This document shows, piece by piece, positions 15,511 through 24,298 of a stretch of DNA of 40,437 nucleotides; the stretch's first letter is position 1; every line of letters starts with the position of its first letter. Under the pieces are notes generated by a model. That model was not told the DNA's origin. It was given only the letters and a program-made list of their open reading frames with translations, and made no database searches. Made by a program: the position numbers and the translations under genes. This DNA is from an uncultured Muribaculaceae bacterium (GTDB taxonomy: Bacteria > Bacteroidota > Bacteroidia > Bacteroidales > Muribaculaceae): assembly GCA_910583675.1 (NCBI GenBank), contig CAJTYH010000027.1:1-40437 (forward strand), read 5' to 3'.

Positions 15511-16602
15511 ATGATTGCTATGCAGAATCTTAAGGTCAATTATATAAGAAGGGTAGTTGCCCTGTTTGCAAGAAGTCGTTATTCGGAGGCGACAGAAAGG
15601 CGTGTGGGGGTATGGTTGACAAACGACAATGATCGCAAAGTCAAGGAGGAAGCCCTCGAGAGCTTGTGGACAGCATCCCTTGATGAGGCTGAAACAGATG
15701 ATGAAGGTGTTGACGATGCTTATGAGCGTTGGGTCAAGAACAATCTTTCAGCTCTTGAAAGTAGCGCGGAGACAGCCTCCAACCTCGAAAGGGAATCCGT
15801 GATCGAAGTTCCAGCTGCTCGTCGCCGCAATATCCTATGGATATGGCAGGGAGTTGCTGCCATGCTTGCAGTGGCCGTGGTATCATTGGCATGGTTGCTT
15901 GTAGGACGCACCTCCCTGGATGCATACCCTTCGAAGATGGTTCAGGCATTTTGTCCGGTCGGGCAGACACGCGATGTCACTCTTCCTGATGGCACCAAGG
16001 TTCTGTTGAACGGTGGATCTTCCATTACATATCTTGAGCGTTTTGCAAAAGACAGGCGCGACGTGCTTCTTATGGGAGAGGCCAACTTCAAGGTTACGAA
16101 GGATGCGGCACGCCCCTTTACCGTGAGCACGGGCGACGTGGATGTCACGGCTCTTGGCACCGAGTTCAATATCAAGGCATATTCCGACAGCCATGCTGTT
16201 GTGGCTACGCTTCTGGAGGGGCTTGTGAAAGTTGCATATGGCATTGATGTCGATGATGGCACTTCTTCAAATACGACCTTGCAGCCCGCGCAACAGTTGG
16301 TCTTTGACCGTAACGAGCGTGTCGCAGACGTAAAAAATGTGAACTTGAATGACATAACGGCATGGCAACGTGGCGAACTTGTTTTTGACAATGTTACTTT
16401 ATATGAAATTCTGGATGAGCTTGAAAACCGTTTTGCCCATAAGTTTGTTTACAGGTTGGGTACATTGCCTACAGACCGCTATACTTTCCGTTTCCGCAAG
16501 GGGATGACGCTTGATGAAGTGATGAAAGTCGTGGAAGATGTGACTGGAGCGGTGAGTTGTTCCATTGATGATAACACATGCAAAATATACCCCAATTCGT
16601 AA
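15511..16602 (+). CDS. FecR-family anti-sigma factor
   Basis: FecR-type regulators span the inner membrane and relay the state of a TonB-dependent receptor to an ECF sigma factor. The cytoplasmic N-terminus (about 1-105) contains a WLTN...ALESLW segment. A single membrane helix follows (ILWIWQGVAAMLAVAVVSLAWLLVG). The periplasmic FecR domain includes TRDVTLPDGTKVLLNGGSS and LLMGEANFKVTKD...FTVSTGDVDVTALGTEFNI. The C-terminal DUF4974-like part reads NVTLYEILDELENRF. ATG 15511 is preferred over a GTG at 15478 because GGGAGGAT lies about 12 nt upstream and the typical FecR N-terminus follows. No ECF sigma gene is adjacent, unlike most such systems. It heads the PUL and lies 319 nt before an STN-containing SusC. 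Confidence 0.9.
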   Translation: MIAMQNLKVNYIRRVVALFARSRYSEATERRVGVWLTNDNDRKVKEEALESLWTASLDEAETDDEGVDDAYERWVKNNLSALESSAETASNLERESVIEVPAARRRNILWIWQGVAAMLAVAVVSLAWLLVGRTSLDAYPSKMVQAFCPVGQTRDVTLPDGTKVLLNGGSSITYLERFAKDRRDVLLMGEANFKVTKDAARPFTVSTGDVDVTALGTEFNIKAYSDSHAVVATLLEGLVKVAYGIDVDDGTSSNTTLQPAQQLVFDRNERVADVKNVNLNDITAWQRGELVFDNVTLYEILDELENRFAHKFVYRLGTLPTDRYTFRFRKGMTLDEVMKVVEDVTGAVSCSIDDNTCKIYPNS

Positions 16603-16921
16603 AAACGAATTTGTTTACCTGACATAAAAACAATTTATATTAATACTAAGTAAATATCTGATCTTAAAAACATTGATTGTCATACCCATGATACCTACGA
16701 TCAATGTGATTGTGTGAATAGCAAGATTTTACCTAACGTTTGAAACCATAGCCACCGGGGATTGCAACATCCTCACGATGGCAGGCAGCCCTGTTGCGGT
16801 TGCATGATCCTGTAATATGCTTGATTGCGGGGGAGTGCTTTTCGTATGCCTTGACAAAGGGGTGTAAAATGAATAAATGAACATAAAATATTTTTAATTA
16901 ATTCACTAATACCTAAGCTAA
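16603..16921 (+). promoter_or_regulatory. FecR-SusC intergenic region with hairpins
   Basis: No gene is seen in this 319-nt stretch. CATTGAT (16671-16677) pairs with ATCAATG (16700-16706), with an inner TCAT/ATGA pairing. No TAnnTTTG element was found, which would fit a promoter used by an ECF sigma factor. An AT-rich segment (16870-16915) precedes the SusC start. Confidence 0.3.
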
Positions 16922-19900
16922 ATGCCTAATTTATTGAGTATTGCAGCTGTGCGGGCAAAGTCGTTGACACCCCGCCTGATGACGCTGCTTCTGGCTTTTT
17001 TCCTCCTTTCGGCATCGGCTTTCGCTCAGGATGCTGCCCGCATCAACATCCATCGCAGCGGAATCTCCGTCATTGACGCCTTGAAGGAAGTGGAACAGCA
17101 AAGCGGACTTTCCATTGGGTTCAATAATTCAAAACTCGAGGACAAGCCCGCAGTGAATCTAAACCTTACTGATGCCACTCTCGCAAGTTCGCTCAGCCAG
17201 ATCCTCAAGGGAACCGGCTATACTTACGAGATATCAGACAACTACATCAAGATCGTAAGCGAGCAGGGGAGCGCTTCTCCCGCCACTTCCGCATCTGGTC
17301 CTTCAGAGACCATTACCGGTGTGGTACTTGATCCGGAGGGGGAACCTTTGATCGGAGCTACCGTTCAGGTAAAGGGAACCTCAACCGCAACTGCAACCGA
17401 TATCGATGGTAATTTTTCCTTGCGTGCCCGTCCGTCCGACACCCTTCTCTTCTCCTATATAGGTTATGGAGCACAGGAGGTAAAGGTAGGAGACAAGACT
17501 ACATTCGACATAACCATGAGCGAAGACTCCCAGGTGCTTGACGAAGTGGTGGTAACCGCCCTCGGCATCAAGCGCGAGCAGAAATCACTATCCTATAATG
17601 TGCAGCAGCTCAAGGGGGATGTACTTTCAGAAAACAAGGATGCCAACTTCATCAACGGCCTTGCCGGCAAAGTGGCTGGTGTCAACATCAACGCGTCTTC
17701 TTCCGGCGTGGGTGGCATTTCCAAGGTGGTGATGCGTGGTACGAAGTCTATCATGCAAGGCTCCAATGCCCTTTATGTGATAGATGGCATGCCTATGCGT
17801 GGAGCCAATTCCGGAGGTTCAACGGAATTCGGCTCACAGGGTTCCACAGAGCCTATCGCTGATATCAACCCCGAGGATATTGAGTCCATGTCGGTGCTTA
17901 CCGGTGCAGCGGCGGCTGCCCTTTATGGTTCAGATGCCGCCAACGGTGCTATCGTGATCACAACCAAGAAAGGTCAGGCCGGCAAGACCAAACTGACCTA
18001 CAACAGCTCCCTCTCATGGGATCGCGCATTGGTGCAGCACAAGCTCCAGAGCCGCTATGGCACAGGCATCAACGGTGCCCTCAATCCAACCAGCAACATG
18101 TCCTGGGGTGCTCCTCTTGTGGCAGCCAACAACTGGAACTATAATCCATATGACGATTATTTCCAGACCGGTTTCCTTTCCACCCAGTCGCTTACATTCA
18201 GCACGGGTAATGACAAGAACCAGACATATGCGTCGGCTGCCGCTGTCAACTCAAAGGGAATCGTTCCAAACAACCGTTACGACCGTTACAATTTCAACAT
18301 CCGCAACACCACATCTTTCCTCAACGACAAGATGACGTTGGATGTAAACGCCACATATATCCACCAGACAGACCGCAACATGGTGAACCAGGGGCAGTAC
18401 AACAACCCTTACGTCGGTGCCCTCCTTTTCCCGCGCGGCAACAACTGGGAAGATATAAAGACTTATGAACTTTATGATCCGGCTCGTGCCCTGAGTGTGC
18501 AGAACTGGCAGGTAGGCGACTACGGCATGAATGTGCAGAACCCCTACTGGATCAACTACCGCACACCTCGCGAGAACAAGAAAGACCGTTTCATGCTTGG
18601 TGCCAACCTCACATATCAGGTGCTTCCTTACCTTACGCTCGCAGGTCGTGTGCGCATAGACAACTCCTATAACACATATACAGAGAAATTCTATGCTACG
18701 ACCAACAATACCCTTACCGGCGGTTCAGACCGTGGTTACTATGGTATCACAAAGAGCACTGACAAGCAGATATTCGCTGACTTCCTTGTAAGTTTCAACA
18801 AGAACTTCGGCGAGGACTGGAGCGTACAGGCCAACTTCGGCGGTTCGATCTCAGACATGCGTTATGACGCACTTGCCACCAATGGCCCGATCTCAACCGG
18901 TATGGGCGAGTTTGCAGGCATTCCAGCAGGTCTGCCTAACTTCTTTGCCGTGCAGAACCTCTCACCCTCGCATGTCACCAACATGCAGACCGGATGGCAT
19001 GAGCAGACCCAGTCGCTTTATGCTTCCGCCGACATAGGTTTCAAGAACACCTACTACCTGACACTTACCGGACGTAATGACTGGCCTTCGCAGCTGGCAG
19101 GTCCCAATTCCCGCAATTCCTCTTTCTTCTATCCGTCAGTGGGTCTTTCGGTGCTCATGAACCAGCTTCTGCCGCAAATACCGTCCAACATAATGCAGCT
19201 ATGGAAGATACGTGCCAGCTACGCTTCGGTAGGTTCGGCTTTCAGTCGCTATATCGCCAATCCGCGTTACACTTGGAACGAATCCACCAATTCCTGGAGC
19301 GTGCAGACCCAGTACCCGTTGTATGACCTCCGTCCCGAACGTACCAACTCGTTCGAGGTCGGCATGAACTTCCGTTTCATCAACGACATCACTTTCGATG
19401 CCACGTTCTACCATGCCGATACGAAGAACCAGACATTCAATCCGGGTCTTCCCGTAAGCCAGTATTCCAATCTGTTCGTGCAGACAGGTTCTGTCCGCAA
19501 CTGGGGTATGGAATTCGCGCTCAACTACAGCCATACATGGGGCGATTTCACATGGAACAGCGGTCTTACCTACTCGTTCAACCGCAACAAGATCACGGAA
19601 CTTGCCGACAATGCCATCAACCCAGTGACCGGCGAACATTTCTCCATGGATGTGCTTGACATGGGCGGCCTCGGCTCCACTCGTTTCCTTCTCAAGAAGG
19701 GTGGAACGATGGGCGACATCTATTCGACCATCGACCTCGTGCGCGACAGCAACGGTGCCATATATGTCGACGAGACCCAGGCAGTCGCCACCTCCAATAT
19801 CAAGGACAAGGAGGACTATATCAAGCTCGGTTCAGTGCTTCCCGCAGGCAACCTTGCCTGGAACAACTCTTTCCAGTGGAAGAATATCGGTGCAAGCTTC

Positions 19901-20335
19901 ATGATCAATGCCCGTCTGGGTGGTAAGGTGTTCTCACGCACACAGGCCGTGCTTGACTACTATGGTGTCAGTGAAAATTCAGCCGCCGCACGTGACCAGG
20001 GATTTGTTTCGATCAACAATGGCGACCGTGTGAATCCCCAGATGTGGTACAGTGTGATTGCCGGCGGTACGGCAGTGCCCCAGTACTATATCTACGATGC
20101 CACCAACATACGTCTCGGTGAGGTTACCTTAAGCTACAACATTCCCCGCCGCTGGCTCGGAAACGTGTGCGACATCAAACTTTCATTCGTAGGCCGTAAC
20201 CTGTTGATGATCTACAACAAGGCACCTTTCGATCCCGAATCCGTTGCCTCCACAGACAACTATTATCAGGGAATCGACTGGTTCATGATGCCATCTCAGC
20301 GTAATCTCGGTTTTAACGTAAACTTCACTTTCTAA
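16922..20335 (+). CDS. susC: SusC/RagA-family TonB-dependent transporter with STN domain
   Basis: This outer-membrane transporter imports glycan fragments with its SusD lid. The 1137-residue product has a signal peptide ending near SAFAQ. An STN signalling domain follows (about 40-110, INIHRSGISVIDALKEVEQQ to NYIKIVSEQ), then a carboxypeptidase-regulatory-like domain (about 130-195, ITGVVLDPEGEPLIGATV). Next come DEVVVTALGIKREQKS, the plug domain (GVGGISKVVMRGTKS, LYVIDGMPM, IESMSVLTGAAAAALYG) and a 22-strand-type barrel ending RNLGFNVNFTF. The STN domain marks a receptor that signals through FecR, matching the gene upstream. It lies 12 nt before susD. The substrate is inferred as N-glycan from the co-encoded GH18. 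Confidence 0.94.
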   Translation: MPNLLSIAAVRAKSLTPRLMTLLLAFFLLSASAFAQDAARINIHRSGISVIDALKEVEQQSGLSIGFNNSKLEDKPAVNLNLTDATLASSLSQILKGTGYTYEISDNYIKIVSEQGSASPATSASGPSETITGVVLDPEGEPLIGATVQVKGTSTATATDIDGNFSLRARPSDTLLFSYIGYGAQEVKVGDKTTFDITMSEDSQVLDEVVVTALGIKREQKSLSYNVQQLKGDVLSENKDANFINGLAGKVAGVNINASSSGVGGISKVVMRGTKSIMQGSNALYVIDGMPMRGANSGGSTEFGSQGSTEPIADINPEDIESMSVLTGAAAAALYGSDAANGAIVITTKKGQAGKTKLTYNSSLSWDRALVQHKLQSRYGTGINGALNPTSNMSWGAPLVAANNWNYNPYDDYFQTGFLSTQSLTFSTGNDKNQTYASAAAVNSKGIVPNNRYDRYNFNIRNTTSFLNDKMTLDVNATYIHQTDRNMVNQGQYNNPYVGALLFPRGNNWEDIKTYELYDPARALSVQNWQVGDYGMNVQNPYWINYRTPRENKKDRFMLGANLTYQVLPYLTLAGRVRIDNSYNTYTEKFYATTNNTLTGGSDRGYYGITKSTDKQIFADFLVSFNKNFGEDWSVQANFGGSISDMRYDALATNGPISTGMGEFAGIPAGLPNFFAVQNLSPSHVTNMQTGWHEQTQSLYASADIGFKNTYYLTLTGRNDWPSQLAGPNSRNSSFFYPSVGLSVLMNQLLPQIPSNIMQLWKIRASYASVGSAFSRYIANPRYTWNESTNSWSVQTQYPLYDLRPERTNSFEVGMNFRFINDITFDATFYHADTKNQTFNPGLPVSQYSNLFVQTGSVRNWGMEFALNYSHTWGDFTWNSGLTYSFNRNKITELADNAINPVTGEHFSMDVLDMGGLGSTRFLLKKGGTMGDIYSTIDLVRDSNGAIYVDETQAVATSNIKDKEDYIKLGSVLPAGNLAWNNSFQWKNIGASFMINARLGGKVFSRTQAVLDYYGVSENSAAARDQGFVSINNGDRVNPQMWYSVIAGGTAVPQYYIYDATNIRLGEVTLSYNIPRRWLGNVCDIKLSFVGRNLLMIYNKAPFDPESVASTDNYYQGIDWFMMPSQRNLGFNVNFTF

Positions 20336-20347
20336 ACAAGCCTGACA

Positions 20348-21934
20348 ATGCACAAATATATAAACAAACTCTTCATCGCCTCCATTGCGGTAGCAGCAGT
20401 TTCCTGCACCGGTGCGTATGAGGATATCAATTCAAACCCATACGAACCCGGTGACCTTTCCGGTGATTCGTACAAGATGAACAGCCAGCTCAACAACGTG
20501 GCAAGTTGTGTCATGTCGTCAGACGTGAATACGATCCAGTTCACTGACGCTCTTCTCGGTGGAGTATACGGCGGCTATTTCTCCGATTCCAATGCGGGAT
20601 TCGCAGAGTCTTTCGCCCGTTACAACCCTAAGGATGACTGGAGCCGCGTGTTCCTGAAATCAGACCGCATCGTGGCCACCCTTTATGCCAACCTCGGCCA
20701 GATCGAGGCCGATTGCGACAAGACCGGCAATCATGTGCCCCTTGCCGTATCGAACATTATCAAGGTCGCTGCCATGAGCCGTGTCACCGATGCTTACGGC
20801 CCCATCCCTTATCTGCAGCTTGGCACCTCAAATGACATATATGTGCCTTACAATAGTCAGGAGGAGATATACGAATCGTTCTTCAAGGAGCTTGACGAGA
20901 ACATCGCTTTCCTTAAGGCCAATATAGACATGTCCCTTTCTCCCCTTGGCGACTTCGTGTACGGGGGCGACCTGACCAAATGGGTGAAGTTCGCCAATTC
21001 CCTCAAGCTCCGTCTTGCGATGAGGGTTTCATATGCCAACCCTAAGCTGGCGCGTCAGATGGCCGAAGAGGCTGTGCGCGACGGGGTGATCCTGAGCAAT
21101 GAAGACAATGCCCAGTGGAACTATTTCAAGTCGGGTACCATCACCAACGGTCTCTATGTGGCCAAGAACTATAATGAGGACACGAAACAGAACACCGGCG
21201 GTGACACTCATGCGGCAGCCGACATTATCTGCTATATGAACGGTTACAAGGATCCTCGCCGTGCCGCTTATTTCGTGAAGTCCACCGAGTGGGCAGATCA
21301 GGAGTATGTGGGTCTGCGTCGTGGTTGGGAGACTTTCGACAAGAGCTGGGGATTTTATTTCTGCGGTCTCGGAGTGAAGTCCACCGATCCATACATCTGG
21401 CTTACCGCTTCCGAGGTAGCTTTCCTTCGTGCGGAAGGTGCGGCTGTGCACGGTTTCGACATGGGAGACCAACCCGAAAATCTCTATAATGATGGCATAC
21501 GCCTGAGTTTCGAACAGTGGGGATGCAAGGGTGCGGAAGAATATCTTTCAGATGGCACCTCACGTCCGGCAGCTTATGTGGATCCTACAGGAAAGAATCC
21601 ATATGCAGGGTCACTGTCCAGCATTACCATCAAATGGGACAACTCGGCCGATCCGGAAACGAAACTCGAGAGGATCATCACCCAGAAATGGATCGCACTA
21701 TATTACAATGGCAATGAAGCATGGGCTGAGCAGCGTCGTACCGGGTATCCCAAACTCATTCCCGTAGCAGCCAACCTTTCCGGTGGGATCATAGACAGCA
21801 ATGCCGGGCCTCAGCGCCTGACATATCCTCAGGAAGAATATACCAACAATACTGTGAATGTCACATCGGCAGTGAACAATCTTCTTGGTGGGCCTGATAA
21901 CATGGCTACCAGACTTTGGTGGGCACGCCGTTGA
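20348..21934 (+). CDS. susD: SusD/RagB-like surface glycan-binding lipoprotein
   Basis: It is the surface lid and binding partner of the SusC barrel. The 528-residue lipoprotein has a lipobox with Cys20 (AAVSC) and the helical TPR-rich SusD fold, close to the SusD_2 subgroup: AVSNIIKVAAMSRVTDAYGPIPY, YESFFKELDENIAFL, GGDLTKWVKFANSLKLRLAMRVS, and the late WLTASEVAFLRAEGAA and IITQKWIALYYNGNEAWAEQRRTGYP. It follows susC by 12 nt and precedes a GH18-like lipoprotein, which makes a standard PUL order. Confidence 0.93.
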   Translation: MHKYINKLFIASIAVAAVSCTGAYEDINSNPYEPGDLSGDSYKMNSQLNNVASCVMSSDVNTIQFTDALLGGVYGGYFSDSNAGFAESFARYNPKDDWSRVFLKSDRIVATLYANLGQIEADCDKTGNHVPLAVSNIIKVAAMSRVTDAYGPIPYLQLGTSNDIYVPYNSQEEIYESFFKELDENIAFLKANIDMSLSPLGDFVYGGDLTKWVKFANSLKLRLAMRVSYANPKLARQMAEEAVRDGVILSNEDNAQWNYFKSGTITNGLYVAKNYNEDTKQNTGGDTHAAADIICYMNGYKDPRRAAYFVKSTEWADQEYVGLRRGWETFDKSWGFYFCGLGVKSTDPYIWLTASEVAFLRAEGAAVHGFDMGDQPENLYNDGIRLSFEQWGCKGAEEYLSDGTSRPAAYVDPTGKNPYAGSLSSITIKWDNSADPETKLERIITQKWIALYYNGNEAWAEQRRTGYPKLIPVAANLSGGIIDSNAGPQRLTYPQEEYTNNTVNVTSAVNNLLGGPDNMATRLWWARR

Positions 21935-21996
21935 AACTTGCTTGAATAGGCAATCTCCTCTCTCTCCGTTTTTTATAAAAAAAGAATACACTAAGC

Positions 21997-23007
21997 ATGA
22001 AAAATATTTTAAAGTATGGTATGATGGCTTTCGTGGCTGTGTTAGGTCTTGGTTCTTGTAGCGACTGGACTGAACCTGAGGCTGTGAAAGTAGTCTATGA
22101 CGGCGTGTCGGACACAGATCCTGACACATACAACAAATATCTTGAAAACCTGAGGGCTTACAGGAACAACGGCCATAAGAAGGTATACGCATGGTTTGCA
22201 AACAACGGATCCTTCAATTCACAGGCCGATCATGTATCTGCGGTTCCTGACAGCATAGACGTGTTGGTGCTCCACAATCCGCAGCATGTAAGCGGTGAGG
22301 CCCTTGACGATCTCAACAAGAAACGCACGCAGACCGGCATGCTCATGGCCTGCACTGTGGATTTCGATGCCATGAAGGCTTCGTGGAACCTTAAGAAGGA
22401 ACTTGAACAGGCCGGTGGTGCTGTAGCTCCGGAGTGGAACAGTTTCCTTGCCGACAGTCTCTCTGTAGCTCTCGGTCATGCTTCCGATGCACAGATGGAT
22501 CGTGTGATCGCTTCCTTCACAGGTCAGGATCCTGCGCATCTTACACAGGCCGACAAGGAGCAGTATCTTGCAGATCAGGAAACCTTTTTCAAAGGCATAA
22601 GGAATTGGGTAGGTGCAGCTTCCGGCAGGGGATATGATTATATGGGCGTTCCAACAAACATTACTGATGCCGACTTCCTGTCAAATGCAGGGCTGCTGTT
22701 CCTTTCCGAGACACTTAACGCGACAAGCACTCCGGAATATAATTATATAGTTACCCGCACCACCGCCAAGGGCATTGAGGAAAGCCGTCTTGCCGTGATG
22801 GCACCCCTGCCGGGTTTCGATTCGGCAAACAACCCGGTCGGAAAGTGGGGCGACCAGTATACGAGCTGGGCTGTAGCCCGTTGGGCACGTTCCACGGAGG
22901 TAGGTGCCGTAGGTCTCACCAACCTCTATAATGACTATTACAATCCAACATTTATTTATCCTGTATGCCGTCAGGCGATCCAACTGCTGAATCCAGCTGT
23001 GAAATAA
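21997..23007 (+). CDS. GH18-fold-like surface glycan-binding lipoprotein, probably non-catalytic
   Basis: The 336-residue lipoprotein has Cys21 in the lipobox GLGSC. Its position after susD and segments such as YLENLRAYRNNGHKKVYAWFANNG, PDSIDVLVLHNPQHVSGEAL and EESRLAVMAPLPGF match the putative GH18 proteins in Bacteroides N-glycan loci (BT3985 type). The catalytic DGxDxDxE motif of GH18 cannot be found, so it is more likely a surface glycan-binding protein using a chitinase-like barrel. An unusual insertion around residues 130-205 (LADSLSVALGHASDAQMDRV and following) may distinguish it. Family recognition is from memory and an HMM search would settle it. Confidence 0.7.
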   Translation: MKNILKYGMMAFVAVLGLGSCSDWTEPEAVKVVYDGVSDTDPDTYNKYLENLRAYRNNGHKKVYAWFANNGSFNSQADHVSAVPDSIDVLVLHNPQHVSGEALDDLNKKRTQTGMLMACTVDFDAMKASWNLKKELEQAGGAVAPEWNSFLADSLSVALGHASDAQMDRVIASFTGQDPAHLTQADKEQYLADQETFFKGIRNWVGAASGRGYDYMGVPTNITDADFLSNAGLLFLSETLNATSTPEYNYIVTRTTAKGIEESRLAVMAPLPGFDSANNPVGKWGDQYTSWAVARWARSTEVGAVGLTNLYNDYYNPTFIYPVCRQAIQLLNPAVK

Positions 23008-23057
23008 GCGTCGGGGGGATACTTGAACAGTTACTTACCATCTAAAACTCTGAATAA

Positions 23058-24257
23058 ATGAGAATCAAATCATATCTTCCGGTGGTTCTGATCGCAGGTC
23101 TTTCGCTTGCCGCATGTCAGGACGATACGGAAAACTTCGATAACAAGGTGTTTTCTCCGACGGTGAATCCTGTTTCCAACATATTGGTCAAGGAAGGCAC
23201 TGTCTCTGAAACCGGATATGTTCAGGCTTCCATGTCGAAAAACGAGGGTTTCGATGTCAATGTCACTTTCGGCGTGATTGCCGACAAGGTTGCCGATTAC
23301 AATTCCATATACGGTCAGGATGCCGAGCTGCTTCCTGCCGGATATTACGAGATTCCAGAGCCGACGGTCACCATAACCGCCGGAATGGTTCAAAGTCCTC
23401 GCGTACCTGTGAACTTTGTCAATCTGGACAATCTTGATGTCAGCAAGCTCTATGTGTTGCCTGTCGGCATCGTTGGTGCGCCTTTCGACCATATGAGCAA
23501 CTATGTCACATATTTCGTGATACGTGAAGCGTCTATCATCAATGTGGTTGCAAACATGACAAAGACTGCGGCTACGTTCAACGCCACCGAACCGGAAGCT
23601 ACGGAGTTGTCAAACATGGAAAAGATCACTGTGGAGGCATTGCTTTATCCCACCGCGTTCCCCAACATGCTTGCAACCATAATGGGACAGGAGGGATACT
23701 TCCTGGTGCGTATCGGTGACCAGGGTGTGGATCCCAACCAGATCCAGATAGCTACTGCAAACGGAAATCTCACCGATGCCGCATGGAAGCTGGATACCAA
23801 TACCTGGACATTCCTTACCTTCACTTACGATACCACTACCGGTGCCGCCGAAGTATATTTCAACGGTGTCAAGAAAGGAGCCACTCAATATGGTAACTTC
23901 CGTCAGCCTATCAACTGGAATACCGGTGCGGGCAATTTTGAAAACGGAGACAGCGGCAAGCCGTTCTTCTATGTGGGTTTCGCATGGGATGGAAACCGTT
24001 GGTTTGAAGGCAACATGAGCGAGCTGCGTGTATGGAACCGCCTCCTCACTTCCGAGGAAATAAACGCTCCTCTCCATTTCTATACGGTAGATCCTCAGTC
24101 AGATGGTCTTGCGGCATATTGGAAACTTGACGAAGGTGCCGGCGACATGTTCCACGACTCGGCCAACGGTTACGATCTGGTGTGCATGCCGAATACCGAT
24201 CCCGACAATATCCGTCCGGCATGGGTGGAGGTGGCTCTTCCCCAGAAATCAAAGTGA
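23058..24257 (+). CDS. DUF1735 and LamG-domain lipoprotein
   Basis: The 399-residue lipoprotein has Cys20 in LAAC. The N-terminal part (about 40-160) has the BT_3987/DUF1735-type beta-sandwich pattern: VNVTFGVIADKVADYNSIY, LLPAGYYEIPEPTVTITAG, KLYVLPVGIV. The C-terminal part (about 170-390) is a concanavalin-like LamG domain: MEKITVEALLYP, WTFLTFTYDTTTGAAEVYFNG, MSELRVWNRLLTSEEI, GLAAYWKLDEGAGDMFHDSANG. This pairing is typical of proteins encoded between the GH18-like and GH18 genes of N-glycan PULs and probably binds glycan at the surface. Spacing is 50 nt upstream and 41 nt downstream. Confidence 0.87.
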   Translation: MRIKSYLPVVLIAGLSLAACQDDTENFDNKVFSPTVNPVSNILVKEGTVSETGYVQASMSKNEGFDVNVTFGVIADKVADYNSIYGQDAELLPAGYYEIPEPTVTITAGMVQSPRVPVNFVNLDNLDVSKLYVLPVGIVGAPFDHMSNYVTYFVIREASIINVVANMTKTAATFNATEPEATELSNMEKITVEALLYPTAFPNMLATIMGQEGYFLVRIGDQGVDPNQIQIATANGNLTDAAWKLDTNTWTFLTFTYDTTTGAAEVYFNGVKKGATQYGNFRQPINWNTGAGNFENGDSGKPFFYVGFAWDGNRWFEGNMSELRVWNRLLTSEEINAPLHFYTVDPQSDGLAAYWKLDEGAGDMFHDSANGYDLVCMPNTDPDNIRPAWVEVALPQKSK

Positions 24258-24298
24258 GTTCATTCCAGACAATAACCAAGTTATAGAAATAAAGAAAC

